A stretch of DNA of 10,554 nt from Larix sibirica (lineage: Eukaryota > Streptophyta > Pinopsida > Pinales > Pinaceae), in assembly GCA_004151065.3 (NCBI GenBank), contig NWUY0300009549.1, positions 28,696-39,249 on the forward strand, in the 5' to 3' direction. Under the pieces are notes generated by a model. It was not told where the DNA came from. It was given only the letters and a program-made list of their open reading frames with translations, and did not search any database. Positions 1 to 8,190 of the stretch are shown here, in pieces. Each line of letters begins with the position of its first letter. Position 1 is the first letter of the stretch. The translations under genes were made by a program, and so were the position numbers.

Positions 1-1
1 T

Positions 2-894
2 ATGGTTGAATTTGAAATGGCTCGAGGGCTTCCGGTGGAGGTTGAACTGGTGTGGGGTTCTAGGCTTTGGAGGCAACGCCTTGATTACTTTAGGGTTCCT
101 TTTCGGTGTTTCCTGTGCCAGCAGACGGGACATATCAAGGCACACTGTCCGGAACTTATAATTTATGCTCAACCAGAACAGACACCGACTTCTGCTACTT
201 ACGGGGATAGTAATTTGATGGTCCAGATGCGGCATGAGGTACCGGGGAAGCCCAATATTCCTTCTTCTCCCCCTCTTCCCTTTCTTTCTGATGTTGAATT
301 AGAAGTTATTTTGGATGCGGAAGCTATACTGGATAGGAGGATTGCCTCGGGGGACATTGTTTTGAAGTTAGATACTCTAGGGGGGAGTGCACTATTGTGT
401 AGGAAGGATGCCCTTGATGCAAAATCTAGAGCTTGTCAGGATATTTTTCAAAGTTGGTGCAGGATAATTCTGTCTTGGATACCCCTATTGTTATGGGTCA
501 AAGTGATAACAGTCGAGGTGGGACATTTGAGGGGGGGGTATTGTTGAACCAGATGGTTTCTGAGCCTGGGACATATACTTCTGCAGACACTGAGCTTCTA
601 GGGGAAGCAGGGTACAAGGCTTCTGATGAGGTTGGTTCTATTACCCCGTTAACAATATTCTCAAAAAACTCTTCATCTAACCCATTGGTACAATCGGTGA
701 ATTCGGCCAGATTCCAGAATGTGACTATAAGAAAATCCAGGAAGATTGGTAGGAAGGTGGGACATGCGAGTGGTGATGATGCCCTAGGGCATATTCCTAT
801 TTCTGAAAGGATTGACTTGGTGGAGGGTGAGAGTGGTAATTCTGATCTTGATGGGGGCCTTAGAGTTGTTTCCTTCTTGGATTGTGTTCCTTAA
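2..894 (+). pseudogene. LINE ORF1, gag-like zinc-knuckle nucleic-acid-binding protein (5' partial, frameshifted)
   Basis: In plant L1 elements ORF1 encodes an RNA-binding protein that packages element RNA; it usually has a DUF4283 domain followed by a CCHC knuckle. The window opens at the end of that N-terminal region: the first residues (VEFEMARGLPVEVEL) resemble the segment just before the knuckle. The knuckle is C-X2-C-X4-H-X4-C, with Cys, Cys, His and Cys codons at 107, 116, 131 and 146. This frame stays open to 547, but from about 430 the more hydrophilic, linker-like reading lies one frame over and runs to the TAA at 892-894. A frameshift therefore lies near 430-450, possibly at the T5 run at 444-448. 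The Met codon at 2 is internal to the protein and not a start. The region after the knuckle is low in recognisable motifs, as is usual for ORF1 tails. The family call is firm; the frameshift position is approximate. Confidence 0.85.
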
Positions 895-896
895 TG
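892..896 (+). promoter_or_regulatory. TAATG stop/start overlap joining ORF1 and ORF2
   Basis: The ORF1 stop TAA (892-894) shares its last A with an ATG at 894-896. This ATG opens the ORF2 frame directly before the first conserved endonuclease segment (MSICSLNIRDLG). A TTG at 882 lies upstream in the same frame, but the ATG matches where the endonuclease should begin. UAAUG overlaps are known in some insect LINEs (for example SART1), where ORF2 is translated by termination and reinitiation. Use of that mechanism here is inference. Confidence 0.7.
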
Positions 897-1580
897 TCCA
901 TTTGTTCTCTGAACATTAGGGATTTGGGAAGGGTTGTGCGGGTTAGGGCCCTTACGAATCTAATCACTACTACTCGCCCCGGTATTCTACTATTGCAGGA
1001 AACCATGTGTGATTATGTGACTATGATTTCCAAAATTGCAGGCATTCTTGGGGGATGGGAAGTCTTTGTTGTTAGTTCTAGGGGCCTTTCGGGTGGTCTG
1101 TTGGTGGCCTGGGATCCTAGATACTATTCCTTCTTGGTGTACAAAACTTCTTGGGGTATTCTGTTGGAGGGTTTATGTAGATCTGATGACCACCTTATTT
1201 CTATATTGAACTGTTATGCTCCCTATAAGGATAGAGAGCACTTCTGGAATGGCTTGCAATCTTCTGGCCTTCTGGATAAGGATAACATTATTGTGGCCGG
1301 TGACTTAAATTTCACCAGGTTGACATAGGAAATTTGGGGGTCAAATGCAAAGGTGAACGTTCTGGCAAATTATTTCTTGGAATTTCTTGTGAATAATGAT
1401 TTCATTGATGTCTGCACAGGTGTCTTTACTCCTACTTGTTCCAACGACAGAGGTGGTCATGAAGGCATTCTTAAAAGACTGGACAAATTTCTAGTTAAGG
1501 CATCTTTTTTGGAGTCTTGTAGTCGGTACCGATCTTGGGTTGGGGAGGTGAAGATATCGAAGCATTGGCCTGTCTTTTTG
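894..1580 (+). other. ORF2 endonuclease domain (AP-like, exonuclease-endonuclease-phosphatase fold)
   Basis: This domain nicks genomic DNA to prime reverse transcription. Conserved elements are visible: Asn in LNIRDLG (residue 7 from the ATG at 894), the metal-binding Glu in LLQETM (residue 36, codon 999), Tyr in CYAPY (residue 108), and Asp and Asn in GDLNFT (residues 137 and 139). An RLDKF segment near 1480 matches the usual RLDRFL. A TAG at 1326 interrupts the domain just before EIWGSNA. The terminal SDHxP motif reads SKHWPV, with Lys (codon 1560-1562) in place of the catalytic Asp. The domain identity is clear; it would be inactive even without the stop. Confidence 0.88.
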
Positions 1581-2249
1581 CAATTGGACGAGTGTACTCT
1601 TCAGCAAAATTATCCTTTTAAATTCGACTGTTCTTGGCTGTCCAACAATGAATTTGTTCATTTTGTAAATGATGTATGGTTAAAGTCTAATGATGATGTG
1701 GATTTAAATCTTGTTGACTGGTTTTGTTCTAAGCTGAAGAAACTGAAAGGGCATGTTACTAAGTGGATTCATCAAAGGAAACAGTTGGACAAGTAGACAT
1801 TATTGGATGTGGAAACGCAGATGCGGTTTCTATACTCATACAACTTGGAGGCCCCATTAGATAATTATCATTTTGAGTTACTGAAGAAATTGGAAGCTGA
1901 GAAAGAAAGTATTTATTTAAAAGAGGAGAAGGAGTGGTGACTGAAAAGTCGGGAACTATGGGTGAATTTTGGAGATAAGAACACTAGATTTTTTCATATT
2001 TATGCTTCAGCCAGGAGAAACAACAATACTATCTGGAAAATGGTAGATGAGGTGGAGAATGAAGTCACTGGTCAGAAGGATCTTCAGATATTGGCTAAGA
2101 AACATTTTAGTAGTATCTACACTGATGATAAAAGTTGTGACTTATTATCACAGCTTCAGGTGGCGAGACTTTATCCTCGTTTTTTTGATGATGCGGATGT
2201 TGAAGATTTGTGTATGGAGGTTACTTTGGAGGAGGTGGAAAGGACTTTT

Positions 2250-3200
2250 AAATTAGTTTCCAAAGAGAAGAGTTCAAGGCCTGATGGATGGACAGTCGAG
2301 CTATTTCTTCATTTCTTTGATATCATGGGAGATGACATTTTAAGGATGGTGGAGTATACTAGGTTGCAGGGTTACATCTTGGGTGCCTTAAATTCTACAT
2401 TTATCACTCTCATTCCTAAAGTTAATGATCCTAAGACTTTTGGAGAATTTAGATCTATTGCATTATGCAACCTTGCATATAAGATTGTTTCAAGGATCAT
2501 TGTTGGTTGTCTCAAGGCTGTTTTTTCAAAATATATCTCCTCTGAACAAGTTGGATTCTTACAGGATCGTCAAATACATGACGTTGTGGGTATAACGCAG
2601 GAATTACTGCATTCTATCAAGTGTAAGAAGCAGAAAGCTATTTGACTTAAAATGGCCTTAGAGAAGGCTTATGACAGAGTCAATTGGGATTTTCTAAGAC
2701 TTGTTTTGATACAAATTGGTGTCCCAGCACTGGCTATTAAGTGGATCATGTCTTGTGTGAATACTATGAATATTGTTGTTCTTGTAAATGGTGCCCCCAC
2801 ATCTTTTTTTAGCTGCTCCAGGGGAATTCAACAAGGTTGCTCGATGTCTCCTTTATTATTTCTATTGGTAATTGAAGGCCTGAGTAGGTTGATTGTGCAG
2901 GCGAAACAGGTAGGTAAGATCAAAGGACTGAAAATCTCTAAGGATTTATATCTCACACATGTTCTATTTATGGCTGATGTTTTACTAGCTGGTAGTGATT
3001 CATTGGAGGAATGGAGGTTATATCAGGGCATCATTGACCTTTTCTGTAAAGCATCAGGTATGCGGGTTATTCTGAAAAAGTCATGTCTATTTGAGAATCT
3101 TGTTGGGGAGGATAGATTGAAGAATGTACAAACTCTGTTGCCATATAAGTGTTGTAAGATTTCTGAAGGCTTCACTTACCTTGGCTTCCACCTTAAACTG
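2250..3200 (+). other. ORF2 reverse transcriptase domain with substituted catalytic aspartates
   Basis: The RT core is recognised from PDGW (about 2280), NSTFITLIPK (about 2390), EFRSIALCNLAYKIVSRII (about 2445), EQVGFLQDRQIHD (about 2550), the motif A segment LKMALEKAYDRVNW (about 2646), the motif B segment SRGIQQGCSMSPLLF (about 2817), and the motif C segment THVLFMADVLL (about 2955). Relatives have Asp before LEKAYD in motif A and FxDD in motif C. Here the motif A position is Ala (GCC, 2655-2657) and the first Asp of motif C is Ala (GCT, 2973-2975); the second Asp is kept. A TGA at 2643 lies just before motif A. The fold is unmistakable, but the polymerase would be dead. Confidence 0.92.
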
Positions 3201-3989
3201 AATCGCTACCTCATTAGAGATTGGCATTGGCTGATAAAAAAGTTTGAAGCTCGGATTTCCCACTGGACTTACCGTCTATTATCCATTGGGGTAAACTCAC
3301 ATTGGTCAAGGTTGTACTTATTGGGACACCGGTTTACTGGTTCTCACTGCTACCAGTTCCTTGTTCTGTAATCAACTCATTAAGGAAACTCTTATTTAAC
3401 TTCTTATGGACTGGGGGTATGAAAAAGACTAGTTTGTCTTTGATTGGATGGGATAGGATTTCTTTGTCGTTCACATCTGGGAGATGGGGAATAAAAGACT
3501 TATCTGTATTTAGTGATGCACTTCGATTGAAGTGCTTATGGAGGGCATTATTTGGCAAATCTCTCTGGTCCGAGGTTATCCATAAAAAATATGTAAAATT
3601 AAAGATATCACATTGGTTGAGGACGCCTAGAAAAAAGGTGAGAGGGGTCTCCCCTATCTAGAATGGATTCTTAAAAGTTTATTGCTGGCTCGCTATGGAA
3701 TTACGTTGGAAAGTGGGGAATGGACTGGAAGTGGTTGTAGGTGTTGATCCTATTGCGGGATTAAAAGATGGATATCAACTATCTTCTGAGTTATTAAATA
3801 TATTAAGGAACGTGGGTTTGTTCACATTGAATACAATTGTGAAAGACAGTTTGCACAGCTATTGGATTGAAGTTAAGGATCTACGATTACCTCGTAATGC
3901 TGCCTGCGAATGGGAATCCTATATACATTCATTAAATACTGCGGGTGTCAGATTGTGCTCGGAAGATGATATGGTGGTATGGGCTGGGA

Positions 3990-4290
3990 ATGAGGCTACG
4001 GGGAGGATAACTGCTAGCACCGCGTACAGTTGTATTATCAAGCGGAGATGCATATTCCCCAATCACTAGTGGTATAAGGTAATCTGGCATTGGCATATTC
4101 CACTTAAATTTAAATGTTTTATATGGTTTGTGCTTCAGGATCGGTTAAAAACATGGGATAATCTTTCATCAATTGGGTGGATTGGACCAAGTCAGTGCAT
4201 TCTCTGTAAGAGCTGCTTTGAATCTTCATCACATATTTTCTTGGAATGTTCCTTTACGCTGAGTCTGTGGGAGAAATTTTATCATATATT
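3990..4290 (+). other. zf-RVT zinc-binding domain of ORF2
   Basis: This small domain typically sits between RT and RNase H in plant LINEs and is thought to help bind nucleic acid. The segment after the TAG at 4067 reads WYKVIWHWHIPLKFKCFIW, matching the usual W..(I/L)W....P.K...F.W start. The Cys/His ligands follow: C-X2-C with Cys codons at 4196 and 4205, and H-X4-C with His at 4232 and Cys at 4247, then SLW. The ligand set looks intact. The TAG at 4067 interrupts the domain and falls where relatives often carry Trp or Gln, so one substitution can explain it. Confidence 0.82.
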
Positions 4291-4549
4291 GGGCATTACT
4301 GTGAAGTGGGGAGGCAGTAATGTGGTTACTTGTCTTAAGTTGTGGATTAAAATGTGTAAAACACACTCTACTCTTCCGGTCATTATTTGTTGGTCTATAT
4401 GGTGGGCAAGAAATAAGGCCACCTTTGAGGACCTCGGTCCAAGTATGGATAATTCATACAATTCTGCACTGTGTCTCTATTTAAAATTTCTGAATGATAA
4501 GGCAAAACCTGTTCGGCGCAATATTGGGAATTTTCACCTTACTATTAAT

Positions 4550-4955
4550 GATCATGTTCTATTATTTGATGGGGCAGCAAATATGGGGAATTGTAGAGAG
4601 GGTGGGGTAATCTACCTCAATTGGGACCACTATTATACTCTTCGTCTGAAATGTGGTAAAGGAACAAATATGAAGGCGAAGTTACTAGCACTTTCGTGTG
4701 TCACACGTGTGGCTCATCTCTTTGGACTGATGAAGGTAAAAATATTTGGTGATTCTAGAGTCACAATTAAATGGGCGAGGGGAGAATATGAACTGAAGGT
4801 ACTAAATTTGGTAAATTGGTGTAACAGAATTAAGTATGAATTTAGATCTTTCAGCTCATTGACCCTGGAACATATATACAGAGAATATAATTCTCAGGCG
4901 GACCAGCTATCTAATTTGGCTCTGGAGGGAGAGGATGGCTACTTACAGTGGGAGG
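4550..4955 (+). other. ORF2 RNase H domain (RVT_3 type), catalytic Glu replaced by Lys
   Basis: RNase H degrades the RNA strand of the RNA/DNA hybrid during element copying. The domain starts at LLFDGAANMGN, with the first catalytic Asp at codon 4568, followed by the glycine-rich GGVIYLN strand. The family helix with TNxxAExxAL reads TNMKAKLLAL, so the catalytic Glu is Lys (AAG, 4679-4681), a single G-to-A change from GAG. The second Asp is kept in FGDSR (4751) and the last Asp in SQADQLSNLAL (4901). The frame is open from 4130 through 5008, so this is the best preserved part of ORF2, but it lacks one of four metal-binding residues. Confidence 0.85.
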
Positions 4956-5008
4956 AATTTTATGAGAACCTGCTAATAGACTTGGGCACTATGTATTTTC
5001 TGGACTAG

Positions 5009-5193
5009 TTACTCTAGAAACTCTTTTTTGACACATGGATGTTGTAATTAGTCTGTTTTTGTTTTTGTAGGGATTATCTGCAAACCATGCCCATGGAATT
5101 TTGGGAAGACAACTTATTAAGGTTGATATCATGTACTATTTGAATCAATTTTTGAATAACAATAGTATGCTTTTTTTCGCGGGAAAAAAAAAA
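5009..5193 (+). other. LINE 3' untranslated region and probable 3' terminus with poly(A)
   Basis: About 175 bases follow the ORF2 stop without coding signal. They end in T7 (5171-5177), CGCGGG, then A10 (5184-5193). T7C and GA7 are complementary and could form an 8-bp stem around a GCGG loop (5171-5190). In plant L1 elements a poly(A)-like tail marks the 3' end, so the A10 run is taken as the terminus. Because the 5' end is outside the window, a flanking target-site duplication cannot confirm this. Confidence 0.55.
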
Positions 5194-5350
5194 TACATAT
5201 GTTTACGTTAAATTGCGGTTAGAAATTTAAGGGTTACATCAACAAGAGGACTTAAATGTAATGTAATTGTCAAAGTTTAGATTTGAACTAAGGAATATAG
5301 TGAACCTTCATGACCCCGAAACTAGCAGTAAGACTACTATAAAAATATCA
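5194..5350 (-). mobile_element. Possible degenerate tRNA-derived SINE
   Basis: On the minus strand TAGTCTTACTG (5326-5336) resembles a pol III A box, and AGTTCAAATCT (5279-5289) resembles a B box (consensus GGTTCGANNCC) with transition-type mismatches. Their separation of about 35-45 bases and their order fit a tRNA-derived head. A tRNA-unrelated body would run toward 5194 and end beside the A10/T10 run shared with the LINE terminus. No target-site duplication was found by eye and the ends are guessed. It could equally be unrelated flanking DNA. Confidence 0.28.
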
Positions 5351-7370
5351 CAACACTATAACTAAACAGTTAAATAGGAATTTGTAGTTGAGTGATGATT
5401 CAATTTTTTTTTAGTATGAATTTTTGGAGTCGTTACACTAGCACTACAATAAATCGTATATGATCTCTTATGGTAGCGTCCCTAGTTACCTTTTTCAAAT
5501 CATTCTTCAATGTGTCACTAATGAAACCTTTCAGAAATCAACCCCTATTCATTCCTTGACCTCAGTATTCACCCCATTTCAAGAATATTCCTATTGTAGT
5601 TTTGTCCCTCGATCATTCCTTTGTATCCCTTCCCTGATGTTATCACATGTTATACATATGATTCCAGGTTAACCATGCCTTCATGCTCTGAACAAAGGAA
5701 GTATTTATTCCATTGCTTTATGACTCTCCATTTCCCCTTTATGTCTCAGTCCCAATTCCTTTCACATCGATGTATCATTCCTCATGTTGATAAACAAGGA
5801 CCTCCTCATTGTTTTATTTTCAGCATGCCTCCCTTTATCGACTTCAACACCTATATTTTAGAGGGAAGGTCTAGAGACATTATGTACCTTATCCCCATAA
5901 CCATCATTGATGGGCTATCTTGGACAATCCAAGCTCAGACCTTATTGCCCCTTGGATTGGTTGGCTCTCACACTCAACTCTAGCTCATTGTCACACTGAT
6001 GAGAACAATACAATATGTTGGTTTCCTTATCTCACTTTGGTTGAAGACCTCGTACATTCATGATGCCTTCCAATTCTTGAATCTATTGTGGAATCCCTTC
6101 ACTTTCTAGCTTTTTGTGATGGTTGGGCCATTTTGGCAATAATGATATAGTTTCAATTGCAATTCCCTCAACTTGTTTGGCTCGGTCTTTCAGTGTTTGA
6201 GCCACATGTGAGGAGTTTCTTATGCTATTATTCCTTCCATATCTTAGGCCCCTCCAATTTTAGTAGGGATTTAGTTGTTGTGATTTTTCATCCTATTAGG
6301 ATGACATTGTCCCTAGAGTCATGTATTTTAGATCAAACATGGGTTGGCCCACACTTATGTACTTGGATTGGGTCCATATTTGACCCTTATAGTGTATTTT
6401 CCACAATAATTATTCATGTATCTTGATCATACCCCTATTGGTCTTGATCTTGTATTGTATTGAGACATTGTTATGAGCACGGGGATGCTCACCTCATCTA
6501 TATTTGAGATTATATACACCTGACCCCACTTGTTGTATTGTTTACAGGTGTGGCCTCTATGACCCCTTTGGGGGGCGGGATTCTTTCTCACACTCCTTGT
6601 CCATGTGTTCATGGTTTCCTATGGATTGAAAGTGAAAAAACACATGATGTATTTCAACCATATGATGAGCTTCTAACCTCACACATCAGAGAGAAACTGT
6701 TAACAAACTATTTTTTCCCGCCTACTTTGTCATGAGTGTTATCACCATTATACATATTTTTCGACAGTATTAGCCCCAATTCCATCACTTCCATCACCCT
6801 ATGACCTTAGTAGTATGACCAAAAATGGAAACAAAGTCAAAAGTTAACCCTAGCAGTCATTGCATAGATTTTTCCTAGAATTTCGTGATGACACGTCACA
6901 CTAAAATCCTCAAAAGGTGATAGGGTCCCAAAACCACAATTCAGTTACTCTTCATTTATATGCGCCTACCAAAAAGATGCAGTGGTTGAAAGTAGACATT
7001 CCCTAACCGTTATTGCCAAAAATATCATTTGAATTGGTCTCCAAAACCTATCTTCCCCACTAAATCATCAATGAAAAGAGGATCATTGACATTGGAGCTA
7101 GATCTAAGAATTGTCCACGTTCTATCCTATAAATGAATCCCTCAAGGTCATTCCAAGATATACCATCTATCCATAATATAAAGGTTATGTTGTCAAATAA
7201 CCTACAAAAATTTAGAGAGAACCTCCATATTTTTCCTTTCACCATTTGGGATCCACCTTCTACATCACTTTGTTGGAATTTGAACAAATAGGAGAAGAAG
7301 AACCCTCTCTTGGATCATCTGTAGAGGTCCATAACTTCTACAACTAACACTAAGTTGTCTCTATATCTAC
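5351..7370. other. Pyrimidine-rich (plus strand) non-genic stretch, probably decayed repeat DNA
   Basis: No recognisable gene, RNA or element terminus is visible. The plus strand is visibly rich in C and T over much of this stretch, for example around 5540-5830, 6130-6420 and 7180-7320. Open frames exist on plus (5621-5983, 120 codons; 6157-6426, 89 codons) and on minus (6427-6612, 61 codons; 7060-7287, 75 codons). None shows a domain motif, they do not join into a longer reading frame, and stops recur at about the rate expected by chance. A worn LTR-retrotransposon interior on the minus strand is possible but is not supported by any protease, RT or integrase motif. Confidence 0.5.
6288..6304. 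repeat. Short perfect palindrome with one-base centre
   Basis: The sequence reads TCATCCTA-T-TAGGATGA, 8-base arms around a single T. It lies in the pyrimidine-rich stretch with no neighbouring gene. Short palindromes of this size occur by chance in several kilobases, so no function is assigned. Confidence 0.6.
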
Positions 7371-7513
7371 TCATTTTTTTATGTTTATATAAATCAATAT
7401 TATTCATATGTATTGATTTTCCCTCTTTTAGCTAGTTTCTCTCTATTTACATTGCATGCATAATGAGAAATATTGTTAATTTAGTTTAGTTTTCCCTATT
7501 TTTATTGATTTGG

Positions 7514-7539
7514 TACTCAAGATTACACAACCTTGAGTA
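7514..7539. repeat. Perfect 8-bp inverted repeat (hairpin), 10-base loop
   Basis: TACTCAAG (7514-7521) is followed by CTTGAGTA (7532-7539), its reverse complement, across a 10-base A/C-rich loop. No poly-T tract follows directly and no gene is adjacent, so it is recorded as structure only. Confidence 0.6.
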
Positions 7540-7683
7540 GGTACTCTTTTGGGTCCATTAGATGTAGCTTGGGTGGTTGGGAGGAANACTTTGTATTACA
7601 ATAATTCCAACCATAGTTTCCATTCATGATTATTAATTTTAACTATAGAACTTCCACTCTTCCTCCATCTTGAGGTATTCTTA

Positions 7684-7707
7684 AGATTGTATTACTTCAT
7701 ACAATCT
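7684..7707. repeat. Perfect 9-bp inverted repeat (hairpin), 6-base loop
   Basis: AGATTGTAT (7684-7692) pairs exactly with ATACAATCT (7699-7707) around the loop TACTTC. The stem is AT-rich and short. No neighbouring gene gives it a role. Confidence 0.6.
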
Positions 7708-8097
7708 ATTATAATGTAACCATTGTAAGACTGCATCAACGATTTAATATCGTATGTGTGTTTTGGGATTATATATATACAACATCATGTTGATCCAAAT
7801 AACATTACATTCTAACTAAAGCATAGTATTAAGTCTTTTGTGAAGTGCGACTCAATTCCAAAAATAAGGATATATGAAAATATGCAATTGATAGGCTAAC
7901 TTATCAATGTTATGAGTTATGTTTACAAGGCCTTAAGTATAGATCTATGCAGTAATATCGTATAATTTAGCATTGTACTTATTCGAAGGTAGAAATGGAC
8001 AAGTATTACACTTACTAAGTTAGTGAATTGGCAGGTTGACAGGGTTTCGTCAGACATTAAAGATCCTGACCTAAAATTCAGAGTGGAATGTACAGTT

Positions 8098-8137
8098 GTC
8101 AACCCACGTGGTCTACACCACGTGTTGCTTGGTTGAC
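8098..8137. repeat. Imperfect inverted repeat pairing G-box and W-box-like cores
   Basis: The left arm is GTCAACC (8098-8104) followed directly by CACGTGGT (8105-8112). After the spacer CTAC, the right arm is ACCACGTG (8117-8124), then TTGCTT, then GGTTGAC (8131-8137). The right arm is the reverse complement of the left with a 6-base insertion. Each arm has one CACGTG core (bZIP/bHLH G-box, 8105-8110 and 8119-8124) and one TTGAC core (WRKY W-box-like, on minus at 8098-8102 and plus at 8133-8137). Another GGTTGAC lies at 8034-8040. Factor binding is known for such motifs in plant promoters; any role here is inference because no downstream gene is recognised. Confidence 0.6.
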
Positions 8138-8190
8138 CTTACCACCGGGAATCCTAAATGTACATGGTTGATAAGTCGATGCCCTTCCGA

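Larger units (their letters stand above)
894..5008 (+). pseudogene. LINE ORF2 polyprotein (endonuclease, reverse transcriptase, zf-RVT, RNase H), inactivated
   Basis: ORF2 nicks the target DNA and reverse-transcribes element RNA from the nick (target-primed reverse transcription). Domains in order are: endonuclease about 894-1580, a basic linker with the conserved KSR...GDKNTRFFH motif around 1941-1995, RT core about 2250-3200, thumb/connection to about 3990, zf-RVT about 3990-4290, and RNase H about 4550-4950. The frame starting at 894 is used to about 3290. After a 1-base deletion in the G run at 3288-3291 the reading continues one frame over to the TAG at 5006-5008. In-frame stops are TAG 1326, TAG 1794, TGA 1938, TGA 2643, TAG 3659 and TAG 4067. 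Several are explained by single transitions; the TGA at 1938, for example, sits where relatives have Arg, fitting CGA to TGA. The reading is otherwise continuous, showing decay after insertion and not 5' truncation. Confidence 0.93.
1..5193 (+). mobile_element. Decayed plant L1-type LINE (non-LTR retrotransposon), 5' end outside window
   Basis: The order seen is zinc-knuckle ORF1, then ORF2 with endonuclease, reverse transcriptase, zf-RVT and RNase H, then a short 3' region ending in an A10 run at 5184-5193. This is the standard layout of plant L1-clade LINEs that carry an RNase H domain. No LTRs, integrase or protease are seen, which excludes copia and gypsy elements. The 5' UTR and the start of ORF1 lie before base 1, so the 5' target-site duplication cannot be checked. 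At least two frameshifts and six nonsense codons make this an inactive copy. It is otherwise nearly full length: ORF2 with the one missing base restored would be about 1371 residues, normal for the family. The 3' boundary is inferred from the A-run and is less certain than the coding part. Confidence 0.93.
7371..7990. other. AT-rich intergenic DNA with two small hairpins and one ambiguous base
   Basis: No coding region or element boundary is visible. The base at 7587 is N, an assembly uncertainty. Two perfect inverted repeats are listed separately. The tract has T-rich runs near 7374-7520 and an ATATATATA run near 7771. Confidence 0.6.

Noticed and set aside
2047-2256. Second plus-strand open frame of 69 codons inside ORF2.
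   Set aside because: The frame with the GDKNTRFFH and RT motifs is the coding one; this is a Trp/Arg-rich shadow.
3334-3558. Minus-strand open frame of 74 codons within ORF2.
   Set aside because: It is the complement of the conserved ORF2 connection region, whose plus-strand reading matches the LINE family.
5621-5983. Plus-strand open frame of 120 codons, the longest outside the LINE.
   Set aside because: It lies in the pyrimidine-rich tract, where stop codons are rarer on the plus strand by composition. No motif, no linked exons and no family are recognised.
6427-6612. Minus-strand open frame of 61 codons containing an arginine/histidine-rich segment with one Cys, looked at as a possible gag zinc knuckle.
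   Set aside because: Only one Cys is present and no CCHC spacing exists. Continuing the frame toward lower coordinates, stops recur at about the rate expected by chance, so no coding claim is justified.
6888-6900. TGACACGTCA, an ACGT-core near-palindrome resembling a bZIP site.
   Set aside because: It is an isolated short motif in a gene-free tract, expected by chance at this length.
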